In this document: in pieces, positions 10,456-20,612 of the stretch
Layout: each line of letters begins with the position of its first letter
Numbering within the stretch: position 1 is the stretch's first letter
NCBI GenBank assembly: GCA_963575745.1
Contig: CAUYUJ010020516.1
Location: forward strand, 208,598-272,597
Source: Prorocentrum cordatum
Taxonomy: Eukaryota; Sar; Dinophyceae; Prorocentrales; Prorocentraceae
Direction of reading: 5' to 3'
Length of the DNA: 64,000 nt
The notes under the pieces: generated by a model
Database searches by the model: none
What the model saw: only the letters and a program-made list of their open reading frames with translations
What the model was told of the DNA's origin: nothing
Position numbers and translations under genes: made by a program

Positions 10456-12346
10456 CACTCTTTTACAGCTGGAGCTTGGAGACCAAGATCCAGCAATCTC
10501 GCAGGTATTTAAGATGCTCGACAGCTGGATGGCCATTCTTGCCTCAGGAGCTGAAGCTCGAGCTTTTGCAGCACGCGACTGGTCTCAGCACGTGGCTAAA
10601 GCTAGAGAGATTCCTAAACATCGATGGCGCAGAATCACAGGCCCCACCAGAGCTGTAGTAAATACCCTTTTGGACATCAACTGGGGCCCCATCGGGCCAT
10701 GGCACTGGGTTTCTGATCTTGGGAACGTCTATCAGGCTACTCCAGAGGTCCTTGAAGCTGGTCCGCTAGATCTAGATGACATCCGCCAAGACCTAGCCGA
10801 TTCAGTTCGTCGGGTTCTTTGGAAGCGAGCAGCTAAACATTATGAAAGCGCTGATGTTGCTAACGGAGTGGACCTAACTGATGTACGACAGCAGTTACGA
10901 CGAGCTAGAGATAAAGATCAGCTTAAGTGGGCAGGAGCTCTAGTCAACGTCTGTTGTGGAGGTCAGTGGGCCAGAGAGAGAATTCAAAGCATCATCAACC
11001 CGCCTGACTTTTCTGTTATTTGTGACCGCTGTGATGGTGGACGACCAGAGTCTACCTTCCACCGAATTTGGGAATGTTCCGCGAATGAAGCCCTGCCCTC
11101 GACCACCAGCATCGAGGCTTTTGTGCATCGTGCTCGCACCCAGGTGGATTCACAGCCGTCAGTGTGGTTACGAGGCCTCACTCCGTCGTCGTGGACACAA
11201 GTTTCGCAGCCGCCAGACGAGACGGACATTTTTGTGCACAGCCACGGCGTCTTCCCCGACGGCACAGACCTGATCGTCGGCGCAGGTGATGCCTCGGGGG
11301 GTAAATATTCAGACCAGGCCAAATTCAGGAGAGTGTCTTGGGCTTATGTTGTCTTCGAGGAGTTCGACCTAGCAAACCCAGCTCCCTCCCTGGCCCTGGC
11401 AAGGGTGTCCTCGGGAGCCACTTGGGGACCCCAGACCATCAATCACGGCGAGATGATAGCGTTCTTGAGGTTCCTGGAGGAGGCCCCTGTGGGCCGACCG
11501 CTCGTCTTCGTCACGGACTCGGCTTATGTCCAGAAAAACGTCAGTAAGGTACTCTTGGATTGCTTTCCTTCTGGTTTTAGGAACGAATGGCGTCGAATTC
11601 AGCGGCTTCTTCAAGAGAAGCCAACAAGCATCATCAAGATCGAGTCGCACATGACACCAGATCAAGCTGCGGAGAAAAAGGAGCTCGTCTTTGCGTGGGT
11701 TGGCAACAGGGCAGCTGATGAACTGGCTGACCACACGGCCAAGAATATTCAGTTGCAGGCGGGGGAGGTGGAGGCGGTCCAGATTTCTGAGGCCCTGACG
11801 CGTGCAATTAGAATTCGTGCTTGTGAGGTTTTCCTCTCGAGATTTTCAGAGGCCTCTGGAGACTATCCCCAGGCCCCGAGAGCTCGCAAGAAAACCAGAG
11901 CCAAGCCGAAACCAGTTGTCCCCCCTCCTCCTCCTCGAGCCTTCAACCCTCGCCCCAAGTTAGCCAAGCAGCTTAGGGAGTCAGCACATAATATGATTCC
12001 GGTAGGAGAGGGCCCTGAATCGAGGCTCTTTTGTAATTTGTGTTGTTCGGTTATCTCTGTCAACTCGCACGGTAATATTCCGTCCCAGGAGTTTCTTGCC
12101 TCCCCGTGTGTTTCAGCGGAACCCCGTTCGGGATTCGAGGGAGCGAAGACTCTCCACAATGTGTACATCGGTGCCAGGTATGTTGACCCGTCTCATGATA
12201 TGGTCATGTCTGCCAAAGGCACATACATATGCCTGACCTGCGGCTCCCACGCCATTAGAGCGGGTCAGAATCTCTTCAAGGAATGCAAGAAGGCCACTGC
12301 GTCTGGTGCGGCCTATCTTGCCAAATTCACAAGAGGGGAAGTCTAG
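10328..12346 (+). CDS. LINE ORF2 continuation: RT thumb end, RNase H, zinc-finger tail
   Basis: Frame 2 opens at 10328 and runs to the stop at 12344-12346. It resumes the RT C-terminal region with LYGMSPSAVQAWRR, a signature that normally follows the thumb. A CDRC...H..C finger occurs near 11025-11070. RNase H follows with GAGDASGG, NHGEMIAFL, VFVTDSAYV and GNRAADELADHTAK, giving the Asp-Glu-Asp-Asp catalytic set. The C-terminus has two Cys pairs (CNLCC and CLTCGSHA). The switch from ORF2 appears local (about 10369-10374) and is most simply a small deletion or insertion in this copy; a programmed +1 shift is the alternative. Downstream are a 77-bp 3' UTR and a TCC array. Confidence 0.85.
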   Translation, partial: YIEDVMQKFSMMQLYGMSPSAVQAWRRAIGGTFTLSVRGRCLDTLLQLELGDQDPAISQVFKMLDSWMAILASGAEARAFAARDWSQHVAKAREIPKHRWRRITGPTRAVVNTLLDINWGPIGPWHWVSDLGNVYQATPEVLEAGPLDLDDIRQDLADSVRRVLWKRAAKHYESADVANGVDLTDVRQQLRRARDKDQLKWAGALVNVCCGGQWARERIQSIINPPDFSVICDRCDGGRPESTFHRIWECSANEALPSTTSIEAFVHRARTQVDSQPSVWLRGLTPSSWTQVSQPPDETDIFVHSHGVFPDGTDLIVGAGDASGGKYSDQAKFRRVSWAYVVFEEFDLANPAPSLALARVSSGATWGPQTINHGEMIAFLRFLEEAPVGRPLVFVTDSAYVQKNVSKVLLDCFPSGFRNEWRRIQRLLQEKPTSIIKIESHMTPDQAAEKKELVFAWVGNRAADELADHTAKNIQLQAGEVEAVQISEALTRAIRIRACEVFLSRFSEASGDYPQAPRARKKTRAKPKPVVPPPPPRAFNPRPKLAKQLRESAHNMIPVGEGPESRLFCNLCCSVISVNSHGNIPSQEFLASPCVSAEPRSGFEGAKTLHNVYIGARYVDPSHDMVMSAKGTYICLTCGSHAIRAGQNLFKECKKATASGAAYLAKFTRGEV

Positions 12347-12423
12347 CTTCCTCACCGTTTGCCTCCCTTAATCCAAGGGCAGGCTACCTCTCTTTTTAGA
12401 TTGACCAACGGTCAACTGCGTGG
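12347..12423 (+). other. LINE 3' UTR with terminal stem-loop
   Basis: 77 bp between the stop codon and the TCC array. It holds a hairpin of six base pairs and a three-base loop (TTGACC-AAC-GGTCAA, 12401-12415), 8 bp from the end. Stem-loops near the 3' end are RT-recognition sites in many LINEs. That role is inferred here. Confidence 0.6.
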
Positions 12424-12478
12424 TCCTCCTCCTCCTCCTCCTCCTCCTCCTCCTCCTCCTCTCTTCCTCCTTCACTCC
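12424..12478 (+). repeat. TCC array at the 3' boundary of the LINE
   Basis: Pure TCC triplets to about 12461, then degenerate TCC-like sequence. It begins directly after the LINE 3' UTR and matches the array on the 5' side. Confidence 0.9.
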
Positions 12479-12584
12479 CTCCTGCCCTCTTTGGAATGCA
12501 GAAGGCCATACTGGCACGATGGACCCTCCGTGGGAGAAGCGCACGCCCGAGCTGATGCCAGGGCACAGTCATCTTACCTATATA

Positions 12585-12762
12585 CAGTCGGGGCGTTGAC
12601 CCAAGGAACCCAAAGTGAGGAACGAGGCCCCTTTTTTCCCATCAGTTAAACTTCGATTCCCTATCGGAAAACATAAGGAAAACCTGAGGCAAGCTGTGAA
12701 ACTATCAAGGAACGCGGAGCCCCTCCCCAACCAAAAGGGTTCCTTCTTCAGGGCCCCAACTG
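12585..12762. mobile_element. Family C short inverted-repeat element (CAGTYGGGGC ends), TA-flanked
   Basis: A 178-bp non-coding element starting CAGTCGGGGC and ending in GGGCCCCAACTG, directly flanked by TA on both sides. Interior blocks AAGGAACCC and GGGTTCCTTC extend the inverted complementarity. Copies at 24413, 28037 and 35350 share ends and TA flanks, typical of Tc1/mariner-like or similar TA-targeting transposons. Confidence 0.8.
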
Positions 12763-12890
12763 TATAGCATCGTTACGCAGGCAGTGTGGTCAGAACGCGC
12801 CCAACAACCGCACACGTGCAGCAATTCGCATGTCTCAGCGCGTGCGTTTCGCCTGGCGGGCCGACGCACACACAAAATCAAAGACAAGTG

Positions 12891-13082
12891 TTATGTCGGA
12901 CGTGTCCCCCTACAGGGGGATCTTCGACGAACAATTTTCAAAATATGCACTAAAATGCACCAACAAGGTAAGAAAATACTAACACATAGTCCCCAGACTA
13001 TTTCTTGATTATTTTTGGAATATGTTTGGTGTATTGTTTATTTTTCGTCGAAGATCCCCCTGTAGGGGGACACGCCCGACTT
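12891..13082. mobile_element. Family E foldback element with 36-bp inverted ends
   Basis: Ends 12895-12930 and 13045-13080 are inverted complements with one mismatch. They read from GTCGGACGTGTCCCCCTA on the left to TAGGGGGACACGCCCGAC on the right. A 10-bp direct repeat AAGACAAGTG flanks the element at 12881-12890 and 13083-13092. The A/T-rich centre has no reading frame. Related copies: 25437, 28779 and 29011, with half copies near 24660 and 41030. Confidence 0.85.
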
Positions 13083-13776
13083 AAGACAAGTGGGTGATGC
13101 CGATCCTCCTTCCCCTTCATTCTGCGGTCGCCCTGTCGAATCCGTCGCGGGTCCGCAGACTTGGCCGCAAAAGGGCCGTCCCCCTTTTCTGGGCCATCTT
13201 CTTCTCCCCTTGTGGCGGAGGGAGCAGGAGGGGCAGGAGGGTGTAGGGAGGGCGTGAGGCTTCAGGTGGGTTTGGTGGGTTCTAGGAGGTCGTAGATCCA
13301 GGGGGTCTCAGGATGGGACCAGAGAGGAACGGCGGGAACCAAGGCAGGGGCTTGATACGGGCGATGCCAAACATGCACAGGACCTCCGGGTGGCCAACGA
13401 GCCTATCGGGATGCGTCGATCGCAGCTGCCACTCCAGAGCCCTCCAGAGCGCTGCGGGAGGGCTCTGTAGCCATGTGGTCGGTTCGTGTCCTGAAGCTGC
13501 CTGGGACGACGAGCACGGCGAGACCAAGCTAGGAAGGGTGAGCTCAAGACAAAGGACTGCGCGATGGCTCCTGCTCGGCTTCACTGCCGCGCACCCCCTA
13601 CCGCTCTGACGCTGGAGCGCTGTGTCCGCAGGGCAGCAGGCGTGCGATCTTCCACACTGGCCGGCGCGAGGGGCGTGGCGGAATCGCTGCGGGCACCCTC
13701 TCGATGTGGCCCACCGTCCTGACCTTGAAGCAGCGGTGCACCTGCGGTGCGCGCTCACGGGGCGGAATATGACCAC

Positions 13777-13938
13777 CTACCAGACCACCCCAACCCAACC
13801 CGAAGACCCGAATTTTAACCGAATTTCGGGTTGGGGGGGGTGCGGGTTCCATATGTTTTTACAGTGTTTCCCGACCCCCCCCCACTGGAAATGGAGGGCA
13901 AATTGAAGCCTTCGGGTTGGGCTGGGGTGGTTTGGTAG
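13777..13938. mobile_element. Family M inverted-repeat element
   Basis: Ends start CTACCAGACCACCCCAACCC and finish GGGGTGGTTTGGTAG, giving about 28 bp of imperfect inverted complement with an A/T-richer centre. Similar sequences just outside (GGGGCGGAATATGACCAC at 13759 and a GGGGAGAATAGACCAC relative at 13941) suggest an imperfect flanking duplication. Only one copy was seen. Confidence 0.65.
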
Positions 13939-14043
13939 GCGGGGAGAATAGACCACCCCGCTTGGCCAGTCAGGGGGGCGAAGCGGGTTACCGATCCCGC
14001 TACCCTTCGGACTTCTCCCGAGGTGCATGCAGACCGTAATTTC

Positions 14044-14167
14044 GAGGAGGAGGAGGTGAGGGATGTGGTGGAGGAGGGAGGAGGAGGAGGAGGAGGAGGA
14101 AGAGGAGGAGGAGAAGGAGGAGGAGGAGAGAGGAGGAGGAGGAGGAGCGAGGAGGAGGAGGAGGAGC
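14044..14167 (+). repeat. GGA array
   Basis: About 120 bp of GGA/GAGGA purine repeat. Confidence 0.9.
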
Positions 14168-14423
14168 AGTGGCGACGCAGGATCGCCAGCACGAGGAGCG
14201 GTATCGGTATCCATGCCTCGTCTGACGGCCTGCCGTCGGCAAAAATTGTCGGTGTCTGCCCCGCCGCACGTCGCCGTCGCCGCTGGCGTCCCCCACGCTT
14301 GTCGTCGGCCTCGACGCTGTCCCGTCGCCAGCCCCTCCCTTGCCATCGCTCGGACGTCCACTCCCCCGCGCATGTTTCGGCTTCCCGTCTTTTTGCGCAC
14401 GATAGTTCCGTCTGCCCTTCTGA

Positions 14424-14590
14424 AGGGGCCCTGGGACACACAAACAAATACACACAAACAACAGGATTCCACATCTTTTCCCATCTTCTTTGGATTCTCG
14501 TCTCCCCTCCACTTCCCATATTCTTGCACATTCTCCTGGGCATCGACGATTCATTTTGTCTGTGTGTGTCTGTGGATTTTTCCCTCCTGC
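14424..14590 (+). repeat. Family B repeat
   Basis: Copy of family B: a GGGGCCCTGGGACACACAAA block, then ACACACAAACAACAGGATTC, then CCCCTCCACTTCCCATATTC and a GGCATCGACGATT-like block ahead of a GTGTGTCTGTG tail. The conserved order across copies identifies one element of about 160 bp. No terminal inverted repeat was recognised. Confidence 0.7.
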
Positions 14591-14754
14591 CCTTCGAGCT
14601 GTTCCAGAGATGTTCTGGCGCTGGGCTCGCCGAGCAGCAGAAGCACACGCACGAGCGAGGACAGGCCTCCATCTCGTCGTCGCCGGCCCCGCCGTGCCGT
14701 CGCTCGTCGGAGGCGGCCGCCGTCGTCGCCGAGCGCGCCGCGAACTGCTCGCTT

Positions 14755-14949
14755 CGGGTCGGGCGAGAGGGGGGGATAGCAAAGGGGAGGTTTGAGAATC
14801 AGCTCGCGTAGCTGATTTTCCCGGCGCCTCCCGGCGCCCGAGGCGGCTACGTAACTCGAGGAATGGGCCCCTCGGTGGGGCCGAAACCAGCTGCATGCAA
14901 CAAAGTTCGTATCCCCCCCTTTCCCAATCCCCCCCTTTCGTCCGGCCCG
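14755..14949. mobile_element. Family J inverted-repeat element
   Basis: About 195 bp with ends CGGGTCGGGCGA...GGGGGG and CCCCCC...TTTCGTCCGGCCCG forming an imperfect inverted pair. The centre contains inverted CAGCTNNNGTAGCTGATTTTC-like blocks. Copies at 31153 (3' truncated) and 40633. Confidence 0.75.
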
Positions 14950-15139
14950 ATTCCCGCCGAGGCGGCCGCGGCCCAGAAAGGGGGGCGGAGGGACTGGCAG
15001 GGTGAAGGCCACCACGAGACGCAGGCGCAGCGAGAGGGGGAGGCGGGCGAGGCGGGGGCGGCGCAGGACGAGGTGGAGGAGGATTCGATGAAAGCTCATG
15101 GGAGCCTCCCATCCCATCTTGTCTGCTCTTGCGGATCGA

Positions 15140-15795
15140 CGCTAGTCGACGCTAGTCGACGCTAAATTCGCACTATTTGACGCTAGCCAGAGCAAAATCG
15201 GCGCTATCTGATCGACTCCCAAACGCTAATCGACGCTAAAGACGGAATTAAAAGAGTATACCAGTCTCCCATGATTTGCCACCGAAAGAGGGGGAACGGC
15301 AGCACAAAACACGGAGGAACCTCAACGGGCAAGCTGGGCGGGCGCACCCCGACGGGCGCATGGGCCGGACCCTGACCAGCGGGTCGGGCGGGCGTTACCC
15401 TCACGAGCGGGCGGATCGGGCGGGCGGACCCTCAAGCTTATGTTGCCCCCATCGTACTTCAAGACCACATTCCAGAACTAAGTTCAAGCACCCGGAAAAG
15501 TGTCGACACAGTGTCGAAACAGTGTCTCCGAGGGCCCGACACGTGCAAACCTTCGAGCTTCGGTGCTTTTCTGGTGCTCGAAATGCTTTCTGGTGATCAA
15601 AGCTAAGGTAGGCTGGGACATCATAACCTAAAGGGTGGGCCGGGCGAAACATTGCGGCGGACGGGCGGACTCGCCAACAGGCAGCCCGCTGCGGGCCCTG
15701 AAGGGCGGGTCGGGCGGGCGGGCGCTGAAAGGGCGGGTCGGGCGGGCGGGCCCTAACGGGCGGGTCGGGCGGGCGGGACTTTGATAGGCGGGCCG
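15140..15795 (+). repeat. TCGACGCTA short repeats and GGGCGGGTCGGGCGGGCGG minisatellite
   Basis: Two simple-repeat zones. 15140-15240 has dispersed copies of TCGACGCTA. 15303-15440 and 15650-15795 contain a roughly 34-bp degenerate unit built on GGGCGGGTCGGGCGGGCGG. The CG-rich runs create long Pro/Arg/Gly frames that I do not regard as genes. Confidence 0.75.
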
Positions 15796-16502
15796 ATTTG
15801 GGACACTCACGCGAGCGGAGGGTGTCTTGCCGGCGGACGACCCTGCAGACCTTGATAGGCGGGCCTGAAGACGGCCGGACACGCCGACGAGCGACGACGA
15901 AAGACGACCACAGCGACGAGCGGCGACGAACAACGACGGCGAACCGACTACAACAAAGCCGCTCGCGACGACGAAATGACGAAAATGACCACGAATCAAA
16001 GACGACAATGAAACCTGCCGCGGTGAAACCGACTAGGCAAAATCGCCCAAAAGAAACCCCAAACCGACTTGACGAGACCGACCGGGCGAACCCGTCGCGA
16101 GCGAAACCGACTCGGCAAGACCGACCGCGGGCGAAACTGACCGACCCCCATGAGGGGGAAGGGACAGACGACCGAACGCGACAAGGCCGACATCCCCGGC
16201 ACAATCCCTCGCACATCAGCGGGAAAGGGACCCAGAGATCCGATGCCGTGATTTGTTCAATACGTGGTCCCTGGAAAACTTGACCCGTTTCCCAGGACTG
16301 GCTTTTCATCCAGAATCGTTTCTTGACGGTCCCGGGGCCCGGCGAGGGCCCCTAGAATCTGAAAGTCCCCCAAAAAATTAACGTCCGCCTTGTTTTTTTT
16401 TCAATGCGCTGGATCTCTGGGGAGCGCGCCCCGACACCCCCCTGGTCGGCTGCGCGCGACAAGGTGGCCCTGGGAAAGCGCGACCTCTGGTACGCGGCTC
16501 TC

Positions 16503-16631
16503 GCCATCGCTCGGACGTCCAGTTGTTGTGTGATTGTTTGGTCTCGCGCGTGGCTTTTTTTTCGCCAAATGGTCAAGGATGATCCTCGATGGCCCTCGCC
16601 GGAGGAAAAATGCACACGTCCGAGTGATGCC
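16503..16631. mobile_element. Family H foldback element
   Basis: About 130 bp bounded by GCCATCGCTCGGACGT and ACGTCCGAGTGATGGC-like inverted ends, with a GCGTGGCTTTTTT centre. Copies at 20613 and 27336. Confidence 0.75.
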
Positions 16632-16787
16632 AAGGGCTTGCCGAGAGAGGATCCCGGCTGCTGTTTCGCCGCGGGGTGCGGCGGGCGCCCGCAATCGCGG
16701 GGTGCGGGGGCTGCGCGGATGAGGCCGGCCGCAGCAGCCGCTGCGGAGCAGGCGCCCCCCGCCTGCAGCGGGGGCCCGACCGCAAGA

Positions 16788-16895
16788 AGCCTTCCACAAG
16801 AAACCCAACCCTGAATCCCCGGGGCGTTCATTGATTTCTGGTCGAGAACGTCGCGCCTGCCATGGCAAAGCCATCGAAAACCCCAGGGCTTCCGC
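16788..16895. repeat. Family Q repeat, partial
   Basis: Partial copy of a repeat beginning CCACAAGAAACCCAACCCTG. Longer copies at 32062 and 38324. Confidence 0.6.
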
Positions 16896-17639
16896 CGCAC
16901 GGATGAAATCGGCAGCAGCCGCTGCTGTACGGTCACGCTTACGGGAGGACGACGACCGCAGCGACACGCCGACAACGGGGCGGGATCTGGGGGAACGGAA
17001 AGATGCCACCGTCGGGTGCGTCAGGGAGTCGAGCGGGGGATCGACTGCAAAACTGGTTTTGCCCCAGAAATGTTTTGTTCGTCGAGCTCAGCAAAAATGC
17101 TTACGATGCATGTACGCATTTTCTGCTGCAGATCCGACGAGAATTACAAGTATGGGGTCATAATTTCGGTAACCGATCTCATGTTCCAAAAGAAGCGGGG
17201 TGCGAAGAGAGTGGTTGGTGAATCTCATGGCCCAGGGCACGCTGCGCAGACGACGGGGGTACAAGGAGCGCATTGAAGTGACGATGGGGCCATTCAGTCA
17301 CCGAGGACCATCTTTTGGAGCCACCACGACCCCCCAAATAGCCGCAACAAATCTGAAGGAGTTGCGCGGCAATGTTATTTGTTGAAGCATAAGGTTCTGG
17401 GCGCGCAGGCCCGCATGCAACGCCCCTTGACGATCATCAAGTTTTAACCAAACATCACCGCGGCCGTCGCCAAGCGAGAACAAATGTTACAATCATCATC
17501 GCGCTGAGGGCACGTCAGCCCGCGTCGCCGCACATCGACTTTCTGCCACAGCCAAGTGCTACGAGCTCCCCGCAGCATTCGTCGACATCTGTCAAAAGCA
17601 AAACCGCCGAAATGGTCCTAGAAGGGCCGCCAGGAGGGG

Positions 17640-18180
17640 CGCCGAAAATGGCCACCGAAATCGCCGCCGAAATCGCCAACGAAATAGCCGCCGAAATCGC
17701 CGCCGAAATTGCCGCCGAAATTGCCGCCGAAATTGCCGCCGACCTAGGCGCCGAACTTGCCGCCGAATTTGCCGCCGAAGTTACCGCCGAAATAATTGCG
17801 AACTCCGCCAAAGTAGCCGCCGAAATTCAGCCGCCGAACTCGCCGCCGATATTCAGCCGCCGAGATTGTCATTGCCTTGTCCAAAGCGAATCACTGTTGT
17901 ATTAAGCACGGTGACGCCGCAGACACAAGCACCGAGCCACAACCAAGATCAATAACGACATCTTTTTGGCGGCACAATCCGGAAGTTCTGCGGAATTTTT
18001 GGCGGCAACTTCGGCGGCGACTTTGGCGGCAATTTCGGCGGCGATTTCTGTGGCGATTTCGGCGGCAATTTCGGCGGCAATTTCGGCGGCAATTCCGGCG
18101 GCCCTTTCGAGGGCGGCCGCCCTTAGGCGGCAATGCCGGCGACCCTTTCGACAACTCTTTCGGCGGCGTTGCTTTTGCCA
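17640..18180. repeat. Inverted pair of 12-bp minisatellites
   Basis: 17640-17860 is a tandem array of GCCGCCGAAATT-like 12-mers. 17970-18130 is a tandem array of the reverse complement (GGCGGCAATTTC). Both arms end in similar GGGCCGCC/GGCGGCCC blocks, so the region is a 500-bp foldback. The repeated AAEI-like frame on + follows from the 12-bp period and has no other support. Confidence 0.85.
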
Positions 18181-18496
18181 ACTGTCGACAATGGCTGCCG
18201 GGAGTTCTCGGTATTCGGCGGCCCCGGCGGGCCGTGAGAGGGCCCTCGAAGGGCCTCGCCAGAAAGCGTCTGCGAAGTAGCTCAAGCCACGCATGGTTGG
18301 TACGCGATAGCATGCGCAACGTGCAAAGTGAATGCCTCGCATTATGCGCCAGCGCGCTCTAAGATGTGCCCGGGAACCACTGCGCGGCAGGGCGCGCCTG
18401 CACACTGAGACCATAAAAAAAAAACTCAATGTCGTTTGGAATGGATTCCGGCGCGCGCTTTCTTCGTCTCCAAAGAAAGAGCCACTACGACATTCA

Positions 18497-18625
18497 GGGG
18501 ACCCAGCGACACACAAATGAATGGACACACGTCCCAGGATGCACTATATTTTGCCAGATGTTCTGGGTGTTCGTCCTCCGCACGCCTTCCCACATCTCCC
18601 TGGGGATCGACAAACATGTGTCATG
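18497..18625 (+). repeat. Family B repeat, diverged
   Basis: Diverged copy of family B, with the ACACACAAATGAA and CCCACATCTCCCTGGGGATCG blocks in the family order. Confidence 0.5.
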
Positions 18626-18663
18626 GCCCTGGCCATGGTATCCACATATCTCTTGTCGGCGAA

Positions 18664-18825
18664 GGACAAACCTCCCTTTAGTAGACCTCCCCTTAGTGAG
18701 AACGGCCTGGGACCGAAACCGACGGACCTGGACCCGCAAAAACGACGGCCGCGACGCCCTCTCGCGAAACGAAAACGGCCAATTCCTTAATCGACGTGTC
18801 AGGGTAGGAGGTCTGTCCACCCCCG
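18664..18825. mobile_element. Family F inverted-repeat element
   Basis: About 162 bp starting GGACAAACCTCCC and ending GGAGGTCTGTCCACC, with an internal CCTGGGACCGAAACCGACGG block. Copies at 19832, 21331, 22391 and 41566 share both ends. Short terminal inverted repeats and no coding capacity suggest a non-autonomous DNA transposon. Confidence 0.8.
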
Positions 18826-18991
18826 ATCTTGGACGCCCCCGATACTCCCCAGGCCTCTTCCGCGGCGCGCTCTGCCCAGGACTCCGAGGCGGCAGGGCAC
18901 GGGGGCAGCGGCACGTGCCTCTCCTCCCCTCGAGGCATTGCAGTCGATATCGCGCGTCCCCGCATTCTCCGTTCAGAGTTTCGGTCGTCCT

Positions 18992-19152
18992 GATTTACCA
19001 GCCTGGAACATATCCCTATCCCCAAGCTTGGCATCGCCTCATCACGATGCCAATCTTAGGGATTCCCTTAATTAGTTTTTGAGGGCGCATCCCTAAGATT
19101 GTCATCGCCTCTTGGCGTGTCAATCTTAGGGATGCGCCCTCAAAAACTAATC
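18992..19152. mobile_element. Family A element, rearranged, with a 31-bp perfect inverted repeat
   Basis: Starts with the family A end TTTACCAGCCTGGAACATAT. The right half is a hairpin: 19071-19101 and 19121-19151 are perfect 31-bp inverted complements separated by 19 bp. Each arm carries the CCCTAAGATTG block that is normally internal to family A. Confidence 0.75.
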
Positions 19153-19435
19153 GTCGCGAACTCCTCTCCTCGGTGCGCGCAGCGCGCCAGAGGCGGGGCC
19201 AAAGGCGCCGCCCGGGGGGACCGGCGCCGATCCGCGAAATCCGCGCGGGTCCGAGAAATTACATGTACGCAATGTGTGAAGGGGCCCCAGGACACACAAA
19301 TAAGTACACACAAATAACAGGATTCCCTATATTTTTCTCATATTTTCTGTGTGTTTGTCTTCCCCCCCACTTCCAATATTTTCTCTATATTTTCCGGGGA
19401 ATCGACGATTAATTGTGTCTGTTTGTTTTTTTCTT
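19151..19435. repeat. Segmental duplicate of 26806-26990, with family B copy
   Basis: About 190 bp (19151-19340) is nearly identical to 26806-26990. It comprises a GC-rich block starting AACTCCTCTCCTCGGTGCGC and continues into a family B repeat (19281-19435). The GC-rich part may be an old exon fragment; no domain was recognised. Confidence 0.75.
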
Positions 19436-19712
19436 CCTGAAAGTAGTGCTGCAGCGAATTTCTGCCTGAATTTCTGCGTGGATGTTTGCCCGAAGCGGCG
19501 AACGAAGCACGGAGCGAACTGCGCGTGGATTCTGCTCGGTCTTCGCTCCTGGCCCTTACCAGGAACTCCACACGACACTCACCTCGCACTCCGGGGCGAC
19601 CTTCTCCAGGACACCCCCGGCCCGACCCGTCGTCTCCCGAGCGAGATCCGCTCGGCGATGTTGTCGCCACGGCCCTCCCCTCCCCCGAAGGGGCCGAGCC
19701 GCCGCCGCGGGA

Positions 19713-19798
19713 CGGGAAAATGACCACAACCACTGCTTCTTGTTTGCGCCGCCTTCCAGCCGGCCGAAACAGAAGCAGTGGCTGTGGTCATTTCCCCG
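19713..19798. mobile_element. Family G foldback element
   Basis: An 86-bp element with ends GGGAAAATGACCACAACCAC and GTGGCTGTGGTCATTTCCCC, an almost perfect inverted pair around a short centre. Other copies at 20195, 20449, 32601 and 32700. Confidence 0.85.
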
Positions 19799-19831
19799 GT
19801 ACCAAACTTAACGAAAATGACCACAATCGGC

Positions 19832-19993
19832 GGTGGACAAACCTCCCTTTAGTAAACCTCCCCTTAGTGACAACGGCCTGGGACCGAAACCGACGGACCT
19901 GGACCCGCAAAAATGACGGCCGCGACGCCCTCTTGTGAACCTAAAACGGCCAATTCCTTAATCTACGTGTCAGGGTAGGAGGTCTGTCCACCT
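19832..19993. mobile_element. Family F element nested in a family G copy
   Basis: Second family F copy. It interrupts a family G sequence: the G half AAAATGACCACAAT lies on its left and ACAACCGCTGCTTTG on its right. Confidence 0.75.
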
Positions 19994-20194
19994 CCGACAC
20001 AACCGCTGCTTTGTTTTTGCTGGCTGGACGGCTTAAAGAAAATTATCCCAGTGCGACCCTACCTAGGAGTTGGAGCCTCTAGGAAAGCAACATTAGTAGG
20101 AGCGGTCAACGCGGTAGGACATGCGATAATACGTCGGGTTTCATGTCTCCCGGCCGGTGCTATGTGCGAAACCTTCGTGAATCCTAAGGGCTCA

Positions 20195-20278
20195 AGCTGC
20201 CACAACCACTGCTTTGTTTCTGCTGGCTGGACGGCGGCAACAAACGAAAAGCCGTGGCCGTGGCCCTTTTCACGCCCC
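20195..20278. mobile_element. Family G foldback element
   Basis: Family G copy with diverged right arm (CCGTGGCCGTGGCCCTTTT). Confidence 0.7.
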
Positions 20279-20448
20279 GCGGCGCAGCGGCCTCGGCGCG
20301 CGGCCCTCGCCCGCTCAGCCCTCCGGGCGCCCCGCGGCCCCGCCGGGCTGCCGCGCCAGCATGTGGGCGAGCTGCCGCTCCTGGGGGCCGGGCCAGGGGC
20401 GGAGCCCTCTGCGCATCCCTAGAGCGTCGAGGGGCAGCGACGGTACGG

Positions 20449-20540
20449 GACGGGAAAATGACCACAACCACTGCTCATCTTTTGTTGCCGCCTTCCAGCC
20501 AGCAGAAGCAAAGCAGTGGTTGTGGTCCTTTCTCCGTCCC
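20449..20540. mobile_element. Family G foldback element
   Basis: Family G copy with both arms present (GACCACAACCACTGCT and AGCAGTGGTTGTGGTC). Confidence 0.8.
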
Positions 20541-20612
20541 GCAGACGGGGGGGGGCGGATGGGCCTCGGGGAGGGAACGAGCGATGCGAGGGGCAGCGAC
20601 GGGGGGGATCTG

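Larger units (their letters stand above)
5732..12423 (+). mobile_element. Non-LTR (LINE-type) retrotransposon, near full length
   Basis: A 6.7-kb element with ORF1 (zinc-ribbon-like start, coiled coil, basic/acidic tail), then apurinic-like endonuclease, reverse transcriptase and RNase H, and a short 3' UTR with a terminal stem-loop. There are no LTRs. The order EN-RT-RNase H is that of I/Tad-like clades; the exact clade was not assigned. The reading frame shifts +1 twice (ORF1 to ORF2, and ORF2 to the RNase H part). The element lies between two TCC arrays, which may be the split target site. Only one clear coding lesion was seen, near 10370. Confidence 0.9.

Noticed and set aside
15401-16309. 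Long minus-strand ORF rich in Arg/Pro/Ser
   Set aside because: It crosses the GGGCGGGTCGG minisatellite and low-complexity sequence, with no motif or exon boundary support.
17612-17905. AAEI-repeat protein gene on +
   Set aside because: The peptide follows from a 12-bp minisatellite, which recurs inverted next door; there is no start context or other domain.
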